Positions 26,427-34,827 of a stretch of 64,000 bases of DNA are shown here, piece by piece. The notes beneath the pieces are model-generated. The model was not told the origin of the DNA. It worked only from the letters and a program-made list of their open reading frames with translations, and made no database searches. Where the stretch lies: assembly GCA_949298075.1 (NCBI GenBank), contig CASFVA010000009.1, positions 92,295-156,294 of the forward strand, given 5' to 3'. The stretch comes from an uncultured Lentisphaeria bacterium (lineage in GTDB: Bacteria > Verrucomicrobiota > Lentisphaeria > Victivallales > Victivallaceae). Every line of letters begins with the position of its first letter. The stretch's first letter is position 1. The translations under genes and the position numbers were made by a program.

Positions 26427-26447
26427 AAAACCGCCGCAGAGAGCGGC
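26427..26447 (-). terminator. Possible terminator of the SEDS cluster
   Basis: Minus strand: five-base GC stem (26433-26437 with 26443-26447) followed by GG and four T, 21 bases after the stop of the SEDS gene. The U-tract is short, so confidence is modest. Confidence 0.4.
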
Positions 26448-26467
26448 AGGGGAAATCACCCGCCGGA

Positions 26468-27598
26468 TTATCCCGGCTGCGATGTGCCATTTTCGTCTGG
26501 CGGCGCCTGGTGTGAAACGGCTTTCAGCGCACTGAGCATCATTCCGAGCAGCAGTCCGCACCCGGCAAAAGAGCTTCCGCCGTAGCTGATGAGCGGCAGC
26601 GTCAGTCCGGTCGGCGGCAGCAGGCAGAGATTGACGCTGACATGCACCAGCGTCTGCAGCGCCAGCAGCGCCACCGCGCCCATGGCAAAAAGCCGGGCAT
26701 CGTCGGGCAGCGGCCGGATAAGCGCCGCCCGGGACGGCACCGCCACCAGAAACACAAACAGCAGAACCACCACGGTGCCGCCGGCCAATCCCAGCGTTTC
26801 CATCAGCGTGGCAAAAGCCGAGTCGTTGTAGGGCAGCGGAAGATAAGCGTTGCTCCAAAGTGCATTGCCGAGCTTGGAGCCGAAAATCTGGCCGCGCGCT
26901 ATCGCCAGCTCGAACTGCCGGACATGCCAACCGCTGCCCAGCGGATCCGATTCCGGATCAAGAAACCCCGTGAGCCGGCGCATGGCATAGGGGTGAGTCA
27001 ACACAAATCCGGCGGCGGCGACCGCCGCCGCGACCAGTACTCCGCCCACCACCCGCACCGGAATTCCACCGAGAAAAAGAACTGTGACCGCCAGCGCCGC
27101 GTAAACGGCGGCCGTTCCCATATCCGGCTGCAGCCCCACCGGAACCAGCCAGGCCAGCGCCGCCAACACCACCAGCCCGCCCCGGCGGAAAGCGGACCCG
27201 GGTCCGGTAAAAATCCGTACCAGCGCCAGCAGATAAAGCGGTTTGGCCAGTTCGCTGGGCTGGAGCGTCACGCCGCCGAACCGGAACCATCCGCACATTC
27301 CGTTGATCCGCACCCCCCAGAACAGCAGCAGCACCAGAGGAATCAGTGAAAGCACCGCCAGCACCGCAGCATAACGCCGGTAAAAACTGAAGTCAAGGCG
27401 GGCAGCCACCGCCAGCACCGCCAGTCCGATCAGGAAATTCCGGAGCTGCAGCAAAGCCAGCATAGTCGGCCCCCGCTCGCCGCTCTGACTGCTTATGATG
27501 GTTAGCAGTCCGAACAAACCGAGCATGAACGCCAGCCCGAACACCGCCGCATCAACGCCGCCGAATCCGTTTTGCTTCTGACAACGCACATCACTCAT
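26468..27598 (-). CDS. Second SEDS-family glycosyltransferase (RodA/FtsW-like)
   Basis: 376 residues from MSDVRCQKQNG, about ten membrane segments. Family motifs are MCGWFRFGGVTLQPSELAK and LTLPLISYGGSSF. In the catalytic loop the usual HTDF...GEELG appears as YNDSAFATLMETLG: the Asp and the first Glu align, but His-Thr before the Asp and the second Glu are lost. It would polymerise lipid II if active. The start overlaps by four bases the stop of the gene encoding an isolated PBP pedestal domain, so the two are translationally coupled and presumably form a complex. Not the main FtsW, which is at 14896-16113. Confidence 0.88.
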   Translation of the reverse strand: MSDVRCQKQNGFGGVDAAVFGLAFMLGLFGLLTIISSQSGERGPTMLALLQLRNFLIGLAVLAVAARLDFSFYRRYAAVLAVLSLIPLVLLLFWGVRINGMCGWFRFGGVTLQPSELAKPLYLLALVRIFTGPGSAFRRGGLVVLAALAWLVPVGLQPDMGTAAVYAALAVTVLFLGGIPVRVVGGVLVAAAVAAAGFVLTHPYAMRRLTGFLDPESDPLGSGWHVRQFELAIARGQIFGSKLGNALWSNAYLPLPYNDSAFATLMETLGLAGGTVVVLLFVFLVAVPSRAALIRPLPDDARLFAMGAVALLALQTLVHVSVNLCLLPPTGLTLPLISYGGSSFAGCGLLLGMMLSALKAVSHQAPPDENGTSQPG

Positions 27599-28284
27599 TT
27601 CCGGACGCCCTCCCCGTCGGCCAGCCGGAACGGCACCGTGACATCGCGCCCCGGCGTCGCTTTGCTGAGCAGCCGCCAGCTGGACGGAATCCACCGGCGA
27701 TAGCGGTCGAGCATTACTGAAAACCGCCCGGGGCTGCCCCGCAGTTCCCGGTCATACTCCAGCTCCCACCCGGAAACTCCGGTCACCGCACCACCGGAAC
27801 CAACCGTCACCGCTCCAACCCGGTCACGAAGTCCGGGCACCGCCGCGACAATCCGCTCCACCCGGCTCCGGATCCGGAGCCCGGACTCCTCCCGCAGCAG
27901 CGGTTCCAGCGCCAGCAGCTCAGCGGCGTCAAGGTGGCGCAGCACCGCGGCACCCGGCCGGAAATTCAGACTGGCAGCCCGCTCCGGCAGGATTTCCGCC
28001 AGCCTTTTGCGCAGAGATTCCTCCATCGGCGCCTCGTCCGCCGTGCTCCAGAGATCGAAATAACGTTCGCTCCAGGCCAGGGGCACCCCGTCCCGGTCCA
28101 GCAGCCGCCCCCGCGCCGCCGGAATTGCCGGTTCAATCCGGGCCAGACGCTCGCCAACCCCCAGATAGAAGTCCCGGCCCGGCACCGCCAGGTAATAGGC
28201 TCGGAAAAAAGCCACCGCCACCCACAGGGCCAGCGCGACCAGCAGCCAGCGGAAACGAAGTGTCATTTCCCGGTTATCCGCCAT
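27595..28284 (-). CDS. Class B PBP pedestal (dimerisation) domain without transpeptidase domain
   Basis: 229 residues. One N-terminal membrane helix (RWLLVALALWVAVAFF) is followed by the typical class B PBP opening IPAARGRLLDRDGVPLA. GVSGWELEYDRELRG with FSVMLDRYRRWIP and PGRDVTVPF matches the end of the PBP dimerisation region, where a normal PBP2/FtsI goes on to a transpeptidase with SxxK, SxN and KTG motifs. Here the protein ends about ten residues later and the next gene starts in an ATGA overlap, so the domain is missing by design, not by a nearby frameshift. In known systems the pedestal activates SEDS enzymes; an activating subunit is the inferred role. Confidence 0.8.
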   Translation of the reverse strand: MADNREMTLRFRWLLVALALWVAVAFFRAYYLAVPGRDFYLGVGERLARIEPAIPAARGRLLDRDGVPLAWSERYFDLWSTADEAPMEESLRKRLAEILPERAASLNFRPGAAVLRHLDAAELLALEPLLREESGLRIRSRVERIVAAVPGLRDRVGAVTVGSGGAVTGVSGWELEYDRELRGSPGRFSVMLDRYRRWIPSSWRLLSKATPGRDVTVPFRLADGEGVRK

Positions 28285-28333
28285 CGTCGTTCACTCCCCG
28301 CTCCACCGCCCGGCCGGAAATCCGCCATGCGGT

Positions 28334-29950
28334 TCACCGTTCCCCGGCCGCCTGATGCAGCAGGTTGCAAAGCAACTGGTAGTTGAGCGGCATGTTGAGA
28401 CACCAGACCCGGCCCTGCCCCACCAAACGGCGGAACTGCTCCTCGCTGAACTGCGAGGCGATTACAACCAGAGGCAGCCTGCGGCCGGCCAGGCGGCGCA
28501 GCCGGGCCGGAAGTTCGTCAGGATCAAAGGCGGTTTCAATCAGAATCACCGCATCGCAGGATTCGGCGGCCACCGCCTTTTCCAATTCACCAACCGTTTT
28601 GAGGAGCCGGCTGTCAACTCCGGAAGCGTTCAGCAGCCGGGCGTAAACATCCGCTTCGCCAACGTCGTCGTCGCAGATCATCACCCGGAGCCGCCGGGTC
28701 CCTGACACCGTGGTCAGGCGAGGATCATCACCGGGGATCATTCCCGAGGAAACCGGACGGGTCTCGGTGCTGAAGTCACTCTTTTCCGTCACTGACGCCG
28801 ACGACGGCAACCGGAACCTCACCACCGTGTGCGATTCAGCATCGCTGCCGACTTCCAGCCGGCACCCGATCCGTCCGGCGATGTCCCGCACAATACCCAG
28901 GCCCAGCACGCCGCTGCCGGCTTCCGGCGGACAAGCGAAATCCTCGTCCGCAACGGCGAGCATGGCGTTGAATTTCTCGGCCAGGTTTTCACGGCACCCC
29001 GAACCGCCGGAATCCCTCACCTCAAACACCACCTGGCGGTTCTCGACAAAACATCCGAACTTCACGGCTCCGCCCGCGGCCGTGGCCCGCCCCACCGCAC
29101 GGATCAGGATGTTCATAAGCTGGAACAGCAGCTCGCGGTCAATCCGCAGCCGGTCCGGAACGCCCGAAGAGTAACGGGTCGAAAATCCCACTTCCCGGAA
29201 TCCCAGCGGCATCTTGCAGCGATTGACCAGGTCCCGGATGAATTCCGCAGTCAGAAATTCGTCGTCATGAGGATTGCGCCAGCGTTCCCGGTCCAGCCGG
29301 CTCAGATCGAACACCTGTTCGATTTCCCGCGACAGCGCACCCACTTTGCGCAGCAGACGCAGCTGCAGTTCGGCCCGCTCAGCATTGGCTCCGCCGGAAT
29401 CGCGGCTCAACACCTGGTACTCCAGCAGCGCCAGGGCCTTGATCATGCCCAGTGAACGCCGGGTTTCCGGCAGCATCCGCGATACGATGCTGAGCTGCAG
29501 TCCGTCGTAGCGTTCGATTTCCAGGCGTTGCTCCACCTCCCGGGCCAGACCGATCTTGAATTTGCGCGCAAGGTTCTGCTGGCGGTCCCGCAGGGAGTTG
29601 AGCGCGACATACAGTGACCGGACTTCGTCATCGGTGATCTGCGCGGTGGAGAGCGCCCCCACCTTGTCGCCGGCGGCCAGAGCGGTCGCAAAGCGCTCCG
29701 CCTCCAGCACCGGACGCAGCACCCGCCGCAGAATAATCCACATGAGCACCGAAGTCGCCAGCATCCAGCACAGCAGCGCCCCCAGCATGATCGCCAGAAA
29801 CAGATCCTCGGGGTCTCCGCTGCTCAGCACACGGCTGAGATAGGGCAGCCGGGCCCCGTAAAGACACGTCAGCGCCGTGGCTCCGCCGACGGCGGCGACC
29901 AGACAACCCGGAAAAACAACCGACCAGGCAATTTTAGTTGTGACCCGCAT
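28334..29950 (-). CDS. Degenerate membrane hybrid histidine kinase (HAMP, pseudo-DHp, HATPase, pseudo-receiver)
   Basis: 538 residues. Two membrane helices (about 10-30 and 52-75) are followed by a HAMP-like linker with LRRVLRPVLEAERF. The helix that should carry the phosphoacceptor reads SRMLPETRRSLGMI, which aligns with the usual MSHELRTPLNAI but has Pro161 in place of His; no His occurs in this helix. The HATPase-like domain keeps VRDSGGSG and LGLGIVRDIAGRIG but has a weak N-box. The C-terminal receiver keeps the acidic pocket CDDD (427-429) and Ser499, but the phosphorylated Asp is Glu472 and the conserved Lys is Asn519. It probably signals by conformation or binding. It precedes the pedestal gene by 49 bases. 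Confidence 0.8.
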   Translation of the reverse strand: MRVTTKIAWSVVFPGCLVAAVGGATALTCLYGARLPYLSRVLSSGDPEDLFLAIMLGALLCWMLATSVLMWIILRRVLRPVLEAERFATALAAGDKVGALSTAQITDDEVRSLYVALNSLRDRQQNLARKFKIGLAREVEQRLEIERYDGLQLSIVSRMLPETRRSLGMIKALALLEYQVLSRDSGGANAERAELQLRLLRKVGALSREIEQVFDLSRLDRERWRNPHDDEFLTAEFIRDLVNRCKMPLGFREVGFSTRYSSGVPDRLRIDRELLFQLMNILIRAVGRATAAGGAVKFGCFVENRQVVFEVRDSGGSGCRENLAEKFNAMLAVADEDFACPPEAGSGVLGLGIVRDIAGRIGCRLEVGSDAESHTVVRFRLPSSASVTEKSDFSTETRPVSSGMIPGDDPRLTTVSGTRRLRVMICDDDVGEADVYARLLNASGVDSRLLKTVGELEKAVAAESCDAVILIETAFDPDELPARLRRLAGRRLPLVVIASQFSEEQFRRLVGQGRVWCLNMPLNYQLLCNLLHQAAGER

Positions 29951-30080
29951 AATTTTCTGTCATGACGTTGGTTTTCACGATCCACTGCCGCGCCGGCCGC
30001 CGGAACTGCAACCGGAGTGACTGCGCCTACCCGGCCGGACCGCGGTTTTGTCCGGATCACCAGTCCGGACTCATCCTTAT

Positions 30081-30109
30081 AATGTACATGTTGATCGCCG
30101 GTTTTACAA
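30081..30109 (-). promoter_or_regulatory. Possible promoter for the pseudo-kinase / pedestal / SEDS cluster
   Basis: Minus strand: TTGTAA (30104-30109), 17-base spacer, TACATT (30081-30086), about 130 bases upstream of the pseudo-kinase start. Both boxes are one or two bases off consensus. The rest of 29951-30140 shows no gene. Confidence 0.35.
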
Positions 30110-30140
30110 CCTCCGGCGGTTCCGCCGGTTCCGGCCTGAT

Positions 30141-30818
30141 TCACTCCACCGGAAGCCAGCGCCGGTATTCAGCCCGGAGTTCGCGAACTTTAGCCTCCAC
30201 GTCGGCCGCCTGGGTGATTTCCGTAACCATCGCCAGCACCCGCGCTCCGGCGCCGATCAACTCGCCGAAACGGTGTTTTTTGACGCCGCCCATGACCGAG
30301 AACGGCAGTCCGATCCGCGGAGCAATCGCGCCGATCGCCGCGACCCCGAGTGCCGCCATCGGCAGCGACTTGGTCGCCGTCGGATAGATCGGTCCGATGT
30401 TGATGCAGTCGGCTCCGGCCTCCCGGGCGGCCAGCGCCTCGGCCAGATTGTGGGTCGAATTGCCAATCCACAGATCAGGCGCAACCGACCGCGCCGCCGG
30501 CACCGGCAGATCGTCCTGCCCCAGATGAACCCCGTCGGCATTTGCCGCCAGCGCCACATCCACGCAGTCGTCAATCATCAGCAGCACACCGTAACGATTG
30601 GCAATCGGGCGGCAGATGCAGGCCAGTTCGTACAGATATTTCGCCCCTTTGAGCTTCTCGCGCAACTGAATTATCCGGATTCCGCCCGCCGCCGCCGCCT
30701 CAAAAATTTCCGGCACCGGGCGATCCAGACAGAACTCCGACGAAATCACCAGATAAAGATCGGCCGACCGGAACACCGCGCCGCGCTCACTCCGGCCGGC
30801 AAATACTGACTTCTCCAT
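30141..30818 (-). CDS. thiE: Thiamine phosphate synthase
   Basis: 225 residues, start with GAGGTG upstream. It joins HMP-pyrophosphate and thiazole phosphate into thiamine phosphate. TIM-barrel motifs of ThiE: IIQLREKL, LMIDDCVDVALAANADGVHLGQ with DDL after it, IGNSTHN (where most have GxSxH), and CINIGPIYPTATKS followed by the phosphate-binding GGV region (SVMGGVKKHRF). It is alone here; thiC is 12 kb away at 43476. It lies 52 bases downstream of the zinc-ribbon gene and may be the tail of the clpC group. No TPP riboswitch is seen upstream. Confidence 0.93.
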   Translation of the reverse strand: MEKSVFAGRSERGAVFRSADLYLVISSEFCLDRPVPEIFEAAAAGGIRIIQLREKLKGAKYLYELACICRPIANRYGVLLMIDDCVDVALAANADGVHLGQDDLPVPAARSVAPDLWIGNSTHNLAEALAAREAGADCINIGPIYPTATKSLPMAALGVAAIGAIAPRIGLPFSVMGGVKKHRFGELIGAGARVLAMVTEITQAADVEAKVRELRAEYRRWLPVE

Positions 30819-30870
30819 GAAACACCTCTTTCGTCAACCGCAGGACGCCGACTCCGCCGGACCGTGCGAT

Positions 30871-31233
30871 TCATTTTTTCGCCTCAAAATTCCGGCAGGA
30901 CGCCATGGGATCGGTATCCCCGCCGGACCGTCCGCACACCAGCCGGAACGGGCTGGCAATCAGGTGGCGGCAATTGCAGCAGAAATCCCGCCCGGAGCCG
31001 TCGTCCAGCACCGCCGCTTCCGTCTTTTCCTCACCGCCCAGCAGCGCGGACAGCCGCTGCCGCGCCCCGGACTCCGGGTCCGGAGCTTCCGGTTCGGGTT
31101 CTCCCAGTTTTGCCCCGCACAGCGCGCAGACCAGCTTCCCGCCGGTCACCCGCCAGCCCTCCATCTCCGGAACGCTCTTGACCACACTGAGTCCGCCGCA
31201 ATGCGGACAATTCACCATCGAACCGGCTTTCAT
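30871..31233 (-). CDS. Small zinc-ribbon protein
   Basis: 120 residues, likely cytoplasmic. An N-terminal ribbon is formed by CPHC and CALC about 26 residues later, then an acidic Pro/Glu linker (EPEPEAPDPESG), then a second cysteine set (FCCNCRHLIASPFRLVCG and a final Cys before FEAKK). Two metal sites suggest a binding or adaptor role; no enzyme domain is present. The start overlaps the metallophosphoesterase stop by four bases, so it is coupled to clpC-metallophosphoesterase translation. Function unknown. Confidence 0.7.
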   Translation of the reverse strand: MKAGSMVNCPHCGGLSVVKSVPEMEGWRVTGGKLVCALCGAKLGEPEPEAPDPESGARQRLSALLGGEEKTEAAVLDDGSGRDFCCNCRHLIASPFRLVCGRSGGDTDPMASCRNFEAKK

Positions 31234-32201
31234 CTTTTTATCTCCATAATCCGGATGTCATGCAGCGGCTCAGGACGAACCGCCCGCCCCGGACTCCGCA
31301 GCGTCAGCACCACCACCTCGGGCGGACAGAGCAAACGCAGCCTCAGGCGGTCTCCGCCCAATCCGCTGGTAACGTAAACCCGCCGCTGCTCCAGCCGGTG
31401 CAGTCCGATTTCAAACAGCAGCCTCAGCCGTCCTCCGGGGGGATCGTCACCGCCCTCCTCGGGCTCCCACTGGCGGTTCCGGAACAGCGCCGCCCGGAAA
31501 TCACCGAAATACGGCAGCCGGACCTGGCCGCCATGAGTGTGTCCGGACACCATCAGCACGTTGCGTTCCGGCGGGACTTCGAGAATCAGCCGCGGATTGT
31601 GGGCGAGTACCAGCGTGAACGCGGTTTCCGGAATTTCTTCCACGGCCCGGCTGAAATCCGGCGCACCGGTCTCAAAATCGGCCAGGCCGGCCACATGAAA
31701 ATCCTGTCCGCGCCAGTTCAACCGGCAGGACCGGTTGGCGAGCAGCACCACCCCGGCCAGGGACAGCGCCGACTCCACCAGATCAGTACCGTGCCACATC
31801 TCGTGGTTGCCGCTGACCGCATACACCCCGAGCGGAGCCGTAAAACGCCGGAAATACGCCGTGATCTCCGGAAAACTTCCGGTGTCATCCCGTCCCCTCC
31901 GTCCCCTGACGTAGTCGCCCAGCAGGCAGATCAAATCCGGCCTGGCGGCGGTGATCGCCGCCGCTGCCTGATCCAGCAGTTCCGGAGACGGCGGATCCGG
32001 AAACGCATGAAAATCACTGAGCAGCGCCACCCGGAGTCCATCCAGTTCCGGCGGCATCCCGGCCAGTTCCACTTCCGCCGAACGGATCCGGAGCCGTTCC
32101 GGCTCCACCAGTACCATCCACAGCAGAAGAAGAAGAAGCGCCGCAGCCATAACCGCGCCGGCCCCGGTCAGCGCCGCCGCGGTTTTACCGTTTTTTTTCA
32201 A
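31230..32201 (-). CDS. Membrane-anchored calcineurin-like metallophosphoesterase
   Basis: 323 residues. One N-terminal membrane helix (AVMAAALLLLLLWMVLV) is followed by a metallophosphoesterase domain with the full metal motif set: LLSDFHAF, LLGDYVRG, VSGNHEMW, and VSGHTHGGQVRLP. It resembles YkuE-type enzymes acting at the membrane, some of which cleave UDP-diacylglucosamine in lipid A synthesis; which reaction applies here is unknown. The start appears to be TTG at 32201, inside the last codons of clpC (17-base overlap); a downstream start at the M before AAALLLL is possible. The next gene overlaps its stop. Confidence 0.85.
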   Translation of the reverse strand: MKKNGKTAAALTGAGAVMAAALLLLLLWMVLVEPERLRIRSAEVELAGMPPELDGLRVALLSDFHAFPDPPSPELLDQAAAAITAARPDLICLLGDYVRGRRGRDDTGSFPEITAYFRRFTAPLGVYAVSGNHEMWHGTDLVESALSLAGVVLLANRSCRLNWRGQDFHVAGLADFETGAPDFSRAVEEIPETAFTLVLAHNPRLILEVPPERNVLMVSGHTHGGQVRLPYFGDFRAALFRNRQWEPEEGGDDPPGGRLRLLFEIGLHRLEQRRVYVTSGLGGDRLRLRLLCPPEVVVLTLRSPGRAVRPEPLHDIRIMEIKR

Positions 32202-34707
32202 TCTTGCCTTTCGGTTTTCCCGGGAAAAACAGTATCTTCTGATTGTCCAGCTCCACTTTGACCGAACCGGCGTTGTTCAGATCGCCGCGCAGCAGCTCGT
32301 CGGCCAGCGGATCCTCAATGTACCGCTCCACCGCCCGTCGCAGCGGACGTGCGCCGTACTCCGGCTCGTAGCCCCGGTCGATCAGGAAGTCCTTGACATC
32401 ATCGGAAACCGCCAAAGCCAGACCACGTTCCTCAAGCCGCCGGGCCAGCTTGTCAAGCTCAAGATCGACAATCGCCACCAGATCCTGCCGGGTCAGCCGC
32501 CGGAACACCACAATGTCATCCACCCGGTTGATGAATTCCGGCTTGAACACCCGCCGGGCCGTTTCCAGCAGTTTTTCGTCGGAACGCCGGTTTTCCTCCG
32601 CCGCGTCGCCGCCGAAACCGAGCGTGCCGCCGCGCGAAAGCTGCTCAGCCCCAACGTTGCTGGTCATAATGATGATGGTGTTGCAGAAATCAATCCGCCG
32701 CCCGAGCGTATCGGTGATCCGCCCTTCCTCCAGAATCTGCAGCAGCATGTGCATGACATCCGGGTGGGCTTTTTCAATCTCATCAAACAGCACCACCGAA
32801 TAGGGCCGCCGTCTCACCCGTTCAGTCAGCTCACCACCCTCGCCGTGACCGACATAGCCCGGCGGCGAACCGATGAGCCGCGACACGTTGAATTTTTCCA
32901 TGTACTCGGACATGTCAACCTGGATCAGAGCATCGGCGTCACCGAACATGAATTCGGCCAGCGCCTTGGCCAGCAGCGTCTTGCCCACCCCGGTCGGCCC
33001 CAGGAAAATAAATGATCCGATCGGCCGGTCGGGGTTTTTGAGATCGGCCCGCGACCGCCGCAGCGCCCGGGAAATAATGCCGATGGCGGCATCCTGGCCG
33101 ATCACCACTTTTTTTAGTTCGCTCTCCATGCGAAGCAGTTTGGCGTTCTCGCCCTCCGACATCTGCTGCAGCGGCACGCCGGTGAGTTTGGCAACCACTG
33201 CGGCAATGTCCTGGGGCGTAATCAGGGTGCGCTGCTTCTCGCACGCATCACGCCAGGCTTCGCGCTGCTGATCGATTTCGCGCTTGAGTTCGCGCTCGGT
33301 GTCGCGCCACCGGGCCGCATCTTCGAAATCCTGCGCATCGATCGCCTTTTCCTTGGCCTGGCGGGCCGCCGCGATCCTCTCCTCGGTTTCCCGGGTGTCG
33401 GGCGGCCGGATCATGCCTTGAATCCGGGCCCGCGCCCCCGCCTCATCCATGACGTCAATCGCCTTGTCCGGCAGAAAGCGTCCGGAAATGTAGCGGTCGG
33501 CCAGCCTGACCGCCGCCTCCAGCGCACCTTCGGCATACTCCACATGGTGGTGTTTCTCGTAGGTCGGCTTGAGTCCTTTCAGAATCAGAATCGAATCAGC
33601 CACGCTCGGCGGATTGACCATCACCGGCTGGAACCGCCGCTCCAGCGCGGCATCCTTCTCAATCCCCTTGCGGTATTCGTCAAGAGTGGTGGCGCCGACA
33701 CACTGCAGTTCGCCCCTGGACAGGGCCGGCTTGATGATGTTGGCGGCATCCATGGCGCCCTCGGCGCCGCCGGCTCCGACGATGGTGTGAAGTTCGGCGA
33801 TGAACAGAATAACCTTGCCCGAGTTGCGGACCTCGTCGATCACCGCCTTGATCCGTTCCTCAAACTGGCCGCGGTACTTGGTACCGGCCACCATCAGCGG
33901 CAAATCAATCGCAAAAATCTGCTTGTCGGCCAGCAGCTCCGGCACCCGTTTGGCCACAATGGCCTGGGCCAGCCCTTCCAGAATGGCGGTCTTGCCGACG
34001 CCGGCCTCGCCGATCAGCACCGGATTGTTCTTGGTCCGCCGGCAGAGAATTTGAATGACCCGCTCAATTTCATCGGCCCGGCCTATGACCGGATCCAGCT
34101 CGCCTTTGGCGGCCAGTCCGGTCAGATTGCGACCGAAGGCGTTGAGCGCCGGCAGCGGATCTCCGGCAGCGGCTCCGCCGCCCTGAAAATTCTCTCCGCC
34201 GCCGGGATCGGAACCGCCGGACTCCGCGGGTTCCTCGCCAGGAAGGTAATCCGGATCCAGCGTCTTGATAACGGTGCGGCGCACCTCCTCGACGTCAATG
34301 CCCAGATTGCGCAGGATCCGCGCCGCCTGGCTGCCGCCTTCCCGCAGCAGCGCCAGCAGCAGGTGTTCAGTGCCGATGAAATTGTAGTTCATCGCCTGGG
34401 CTTCCTGAATCGCCAGTGCGAAAATCTTTTTCATGCGCGGCGTGAGCGGCAGGGCTCCGGCGGTCTGGGTGGCGGCGCCGACGCCGCAGGTTTTCTCCAC
34501 CTCCAGCCGGAGCTGCTGAAGGTTGAGCCCCAGCGATTTGAGCACGCTGACCGCCACCCCCTCGTCGAGGGCGATGATGCCCAGCAGCAGATGTTCACTG
34601 CCGATATGGTCGTGATTGAACCGCTCCGCTTCCTGTTTGGCCAGCAGCAGCACCTGCCGGGCCCGCGGAGTGAGATTGCCGAATTGGTTATGTTCAGAGT
34701 TGTCCAT
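32185..34707 (-). CDS. clpC: ClpC-type AAA+ unfoldase of the Clp protease
   Basis: 840 residues, with AGGAGGT before the start. It unfolds proteins and feeds them to ClpP. Two Clp_N repeats (about 10-150: [38 protein letters not shown]), AAA1 with GEAGVGKT, a UVR segment ([19 protein letters not shown]) typical of ClpC, AAA2 with [16 protein letters not shown] and [13 protein letters not shown], and a ClpP-docking LGF in GGTLGFGG. In AAA1 the Walker B segment reads [13 protein letters not shown], where Asp normally precedes Glu, so that Asp is Ala. Promoter at 34740-34768. Confidence 0.95.
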   Translation of the reverse strand: MDNSEHNQFGNLTPRARQVLLLAKQEAERFNHDHIGSEHLLLGIIALDEGVAVSVLKSLGLNLQQLRLEVEKTCGVGAATQTAGALPLTPRMKKIFALAIQEAQAMNYNFIGTEHLLLALLREGGSQAARILRNLGIDVEEVRRTVIKTLDPDYLPGEEPAESGGSDPGGGENFQGGGAAAGDPLPALNAFGRNLTGLAAKGELDPVIGRADEIERVIQILCRRTKNNPVLIGEAGVGKTAILEGLAQAIVAKRVPELLADKQIFAIDLPLMVAGTKYRGQFEERIKAVIDEVRNSGKVILFIAELHTIVGAGGAEGAMDAANIIKPALSRGELQCVGATTLDEYRKGIEKDAALERRFQPVMVNPPSVADSILILKGLKPTYEKHHHVEYAEGALEAAVRLADRYISGRFLPDKAIDVMDEAGARARIQGMIRPPDTRETEERIAAARQAKEKAIDAQDFEDAARWRDTERELKREIDQQREAWRDACEKQRTLITPQDIAAVVAKLTGVPLQQMSEGENAKLLRMESELKKVVIGQDAAIGIISRALRRSRADLKNPDRPIGSFIFLGPTGVGKTLLAKALAEFMFGDADALIQVDMSEYMEKFNVSRLIGSPPGYVGHGEGGELTERVRRRPYSVVLFDEIEKAHPDVMHMLLQILEEGRITDTLGRRIDFCNTIIIMTSNVGAEQLSRGGTLGFGGDAAEENRRSDEKLLETARRVFKPEFINRVDDIVVFRRLTRQDLVAIVDLELDKLARRLEERGLALAVSDDVKDFLIDRGYEPEYGARPLRRAVERYIEDPLADELLRGDLNNAGSVKVELDNQKILFFPGKPKGKIEKKR

Positions 34708-34739
34708 ACTGGGTGACCTCCTCTCTCCTTAAGGTGATT

Positions 34740-34768
34740 AATATAACGCGACGAAACCGGCCTGTCAA
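34740..34768 (-). promoter_or_regulatory. clpC promoter
   Basis: Minus strand: TTGACA (34763-34768), 17-base spacer, TATATT (34740-34745), 33 bases before the clpC start. A near-consensus sigma-70 promoter; no CIRCE or CtsR-like repeat was noticed. Confidence 0.75.
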
Positions 34769-34770
34769 TC

Positions 34771-34799
34771 TTGACCGCCGCCCTCCGGCGTGGCATATT
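34771..34799 (+). promoter_or_regulatory. mnmA promoter
   Basis: TTGACC (34771-34776), 17-base spacer, CATATT (34794-34799), 29 bases before the mnmA ATG. It lies back to back with the clpC promoter. Confidence 0.55.
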
Positions 34800-34827
34800 A
34801 AATAAAACACAGTTTCAGGAGAACAAT

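Noticed and set aside
27400..27700. Frameshift hiding a transpeptidase domain behind the PBP pedestal gene
   Set aside because: The downstream sequence is fully used by the intact SEDS gene in an overlapping frame; no SxxK or KTG motif was seen in other frames.
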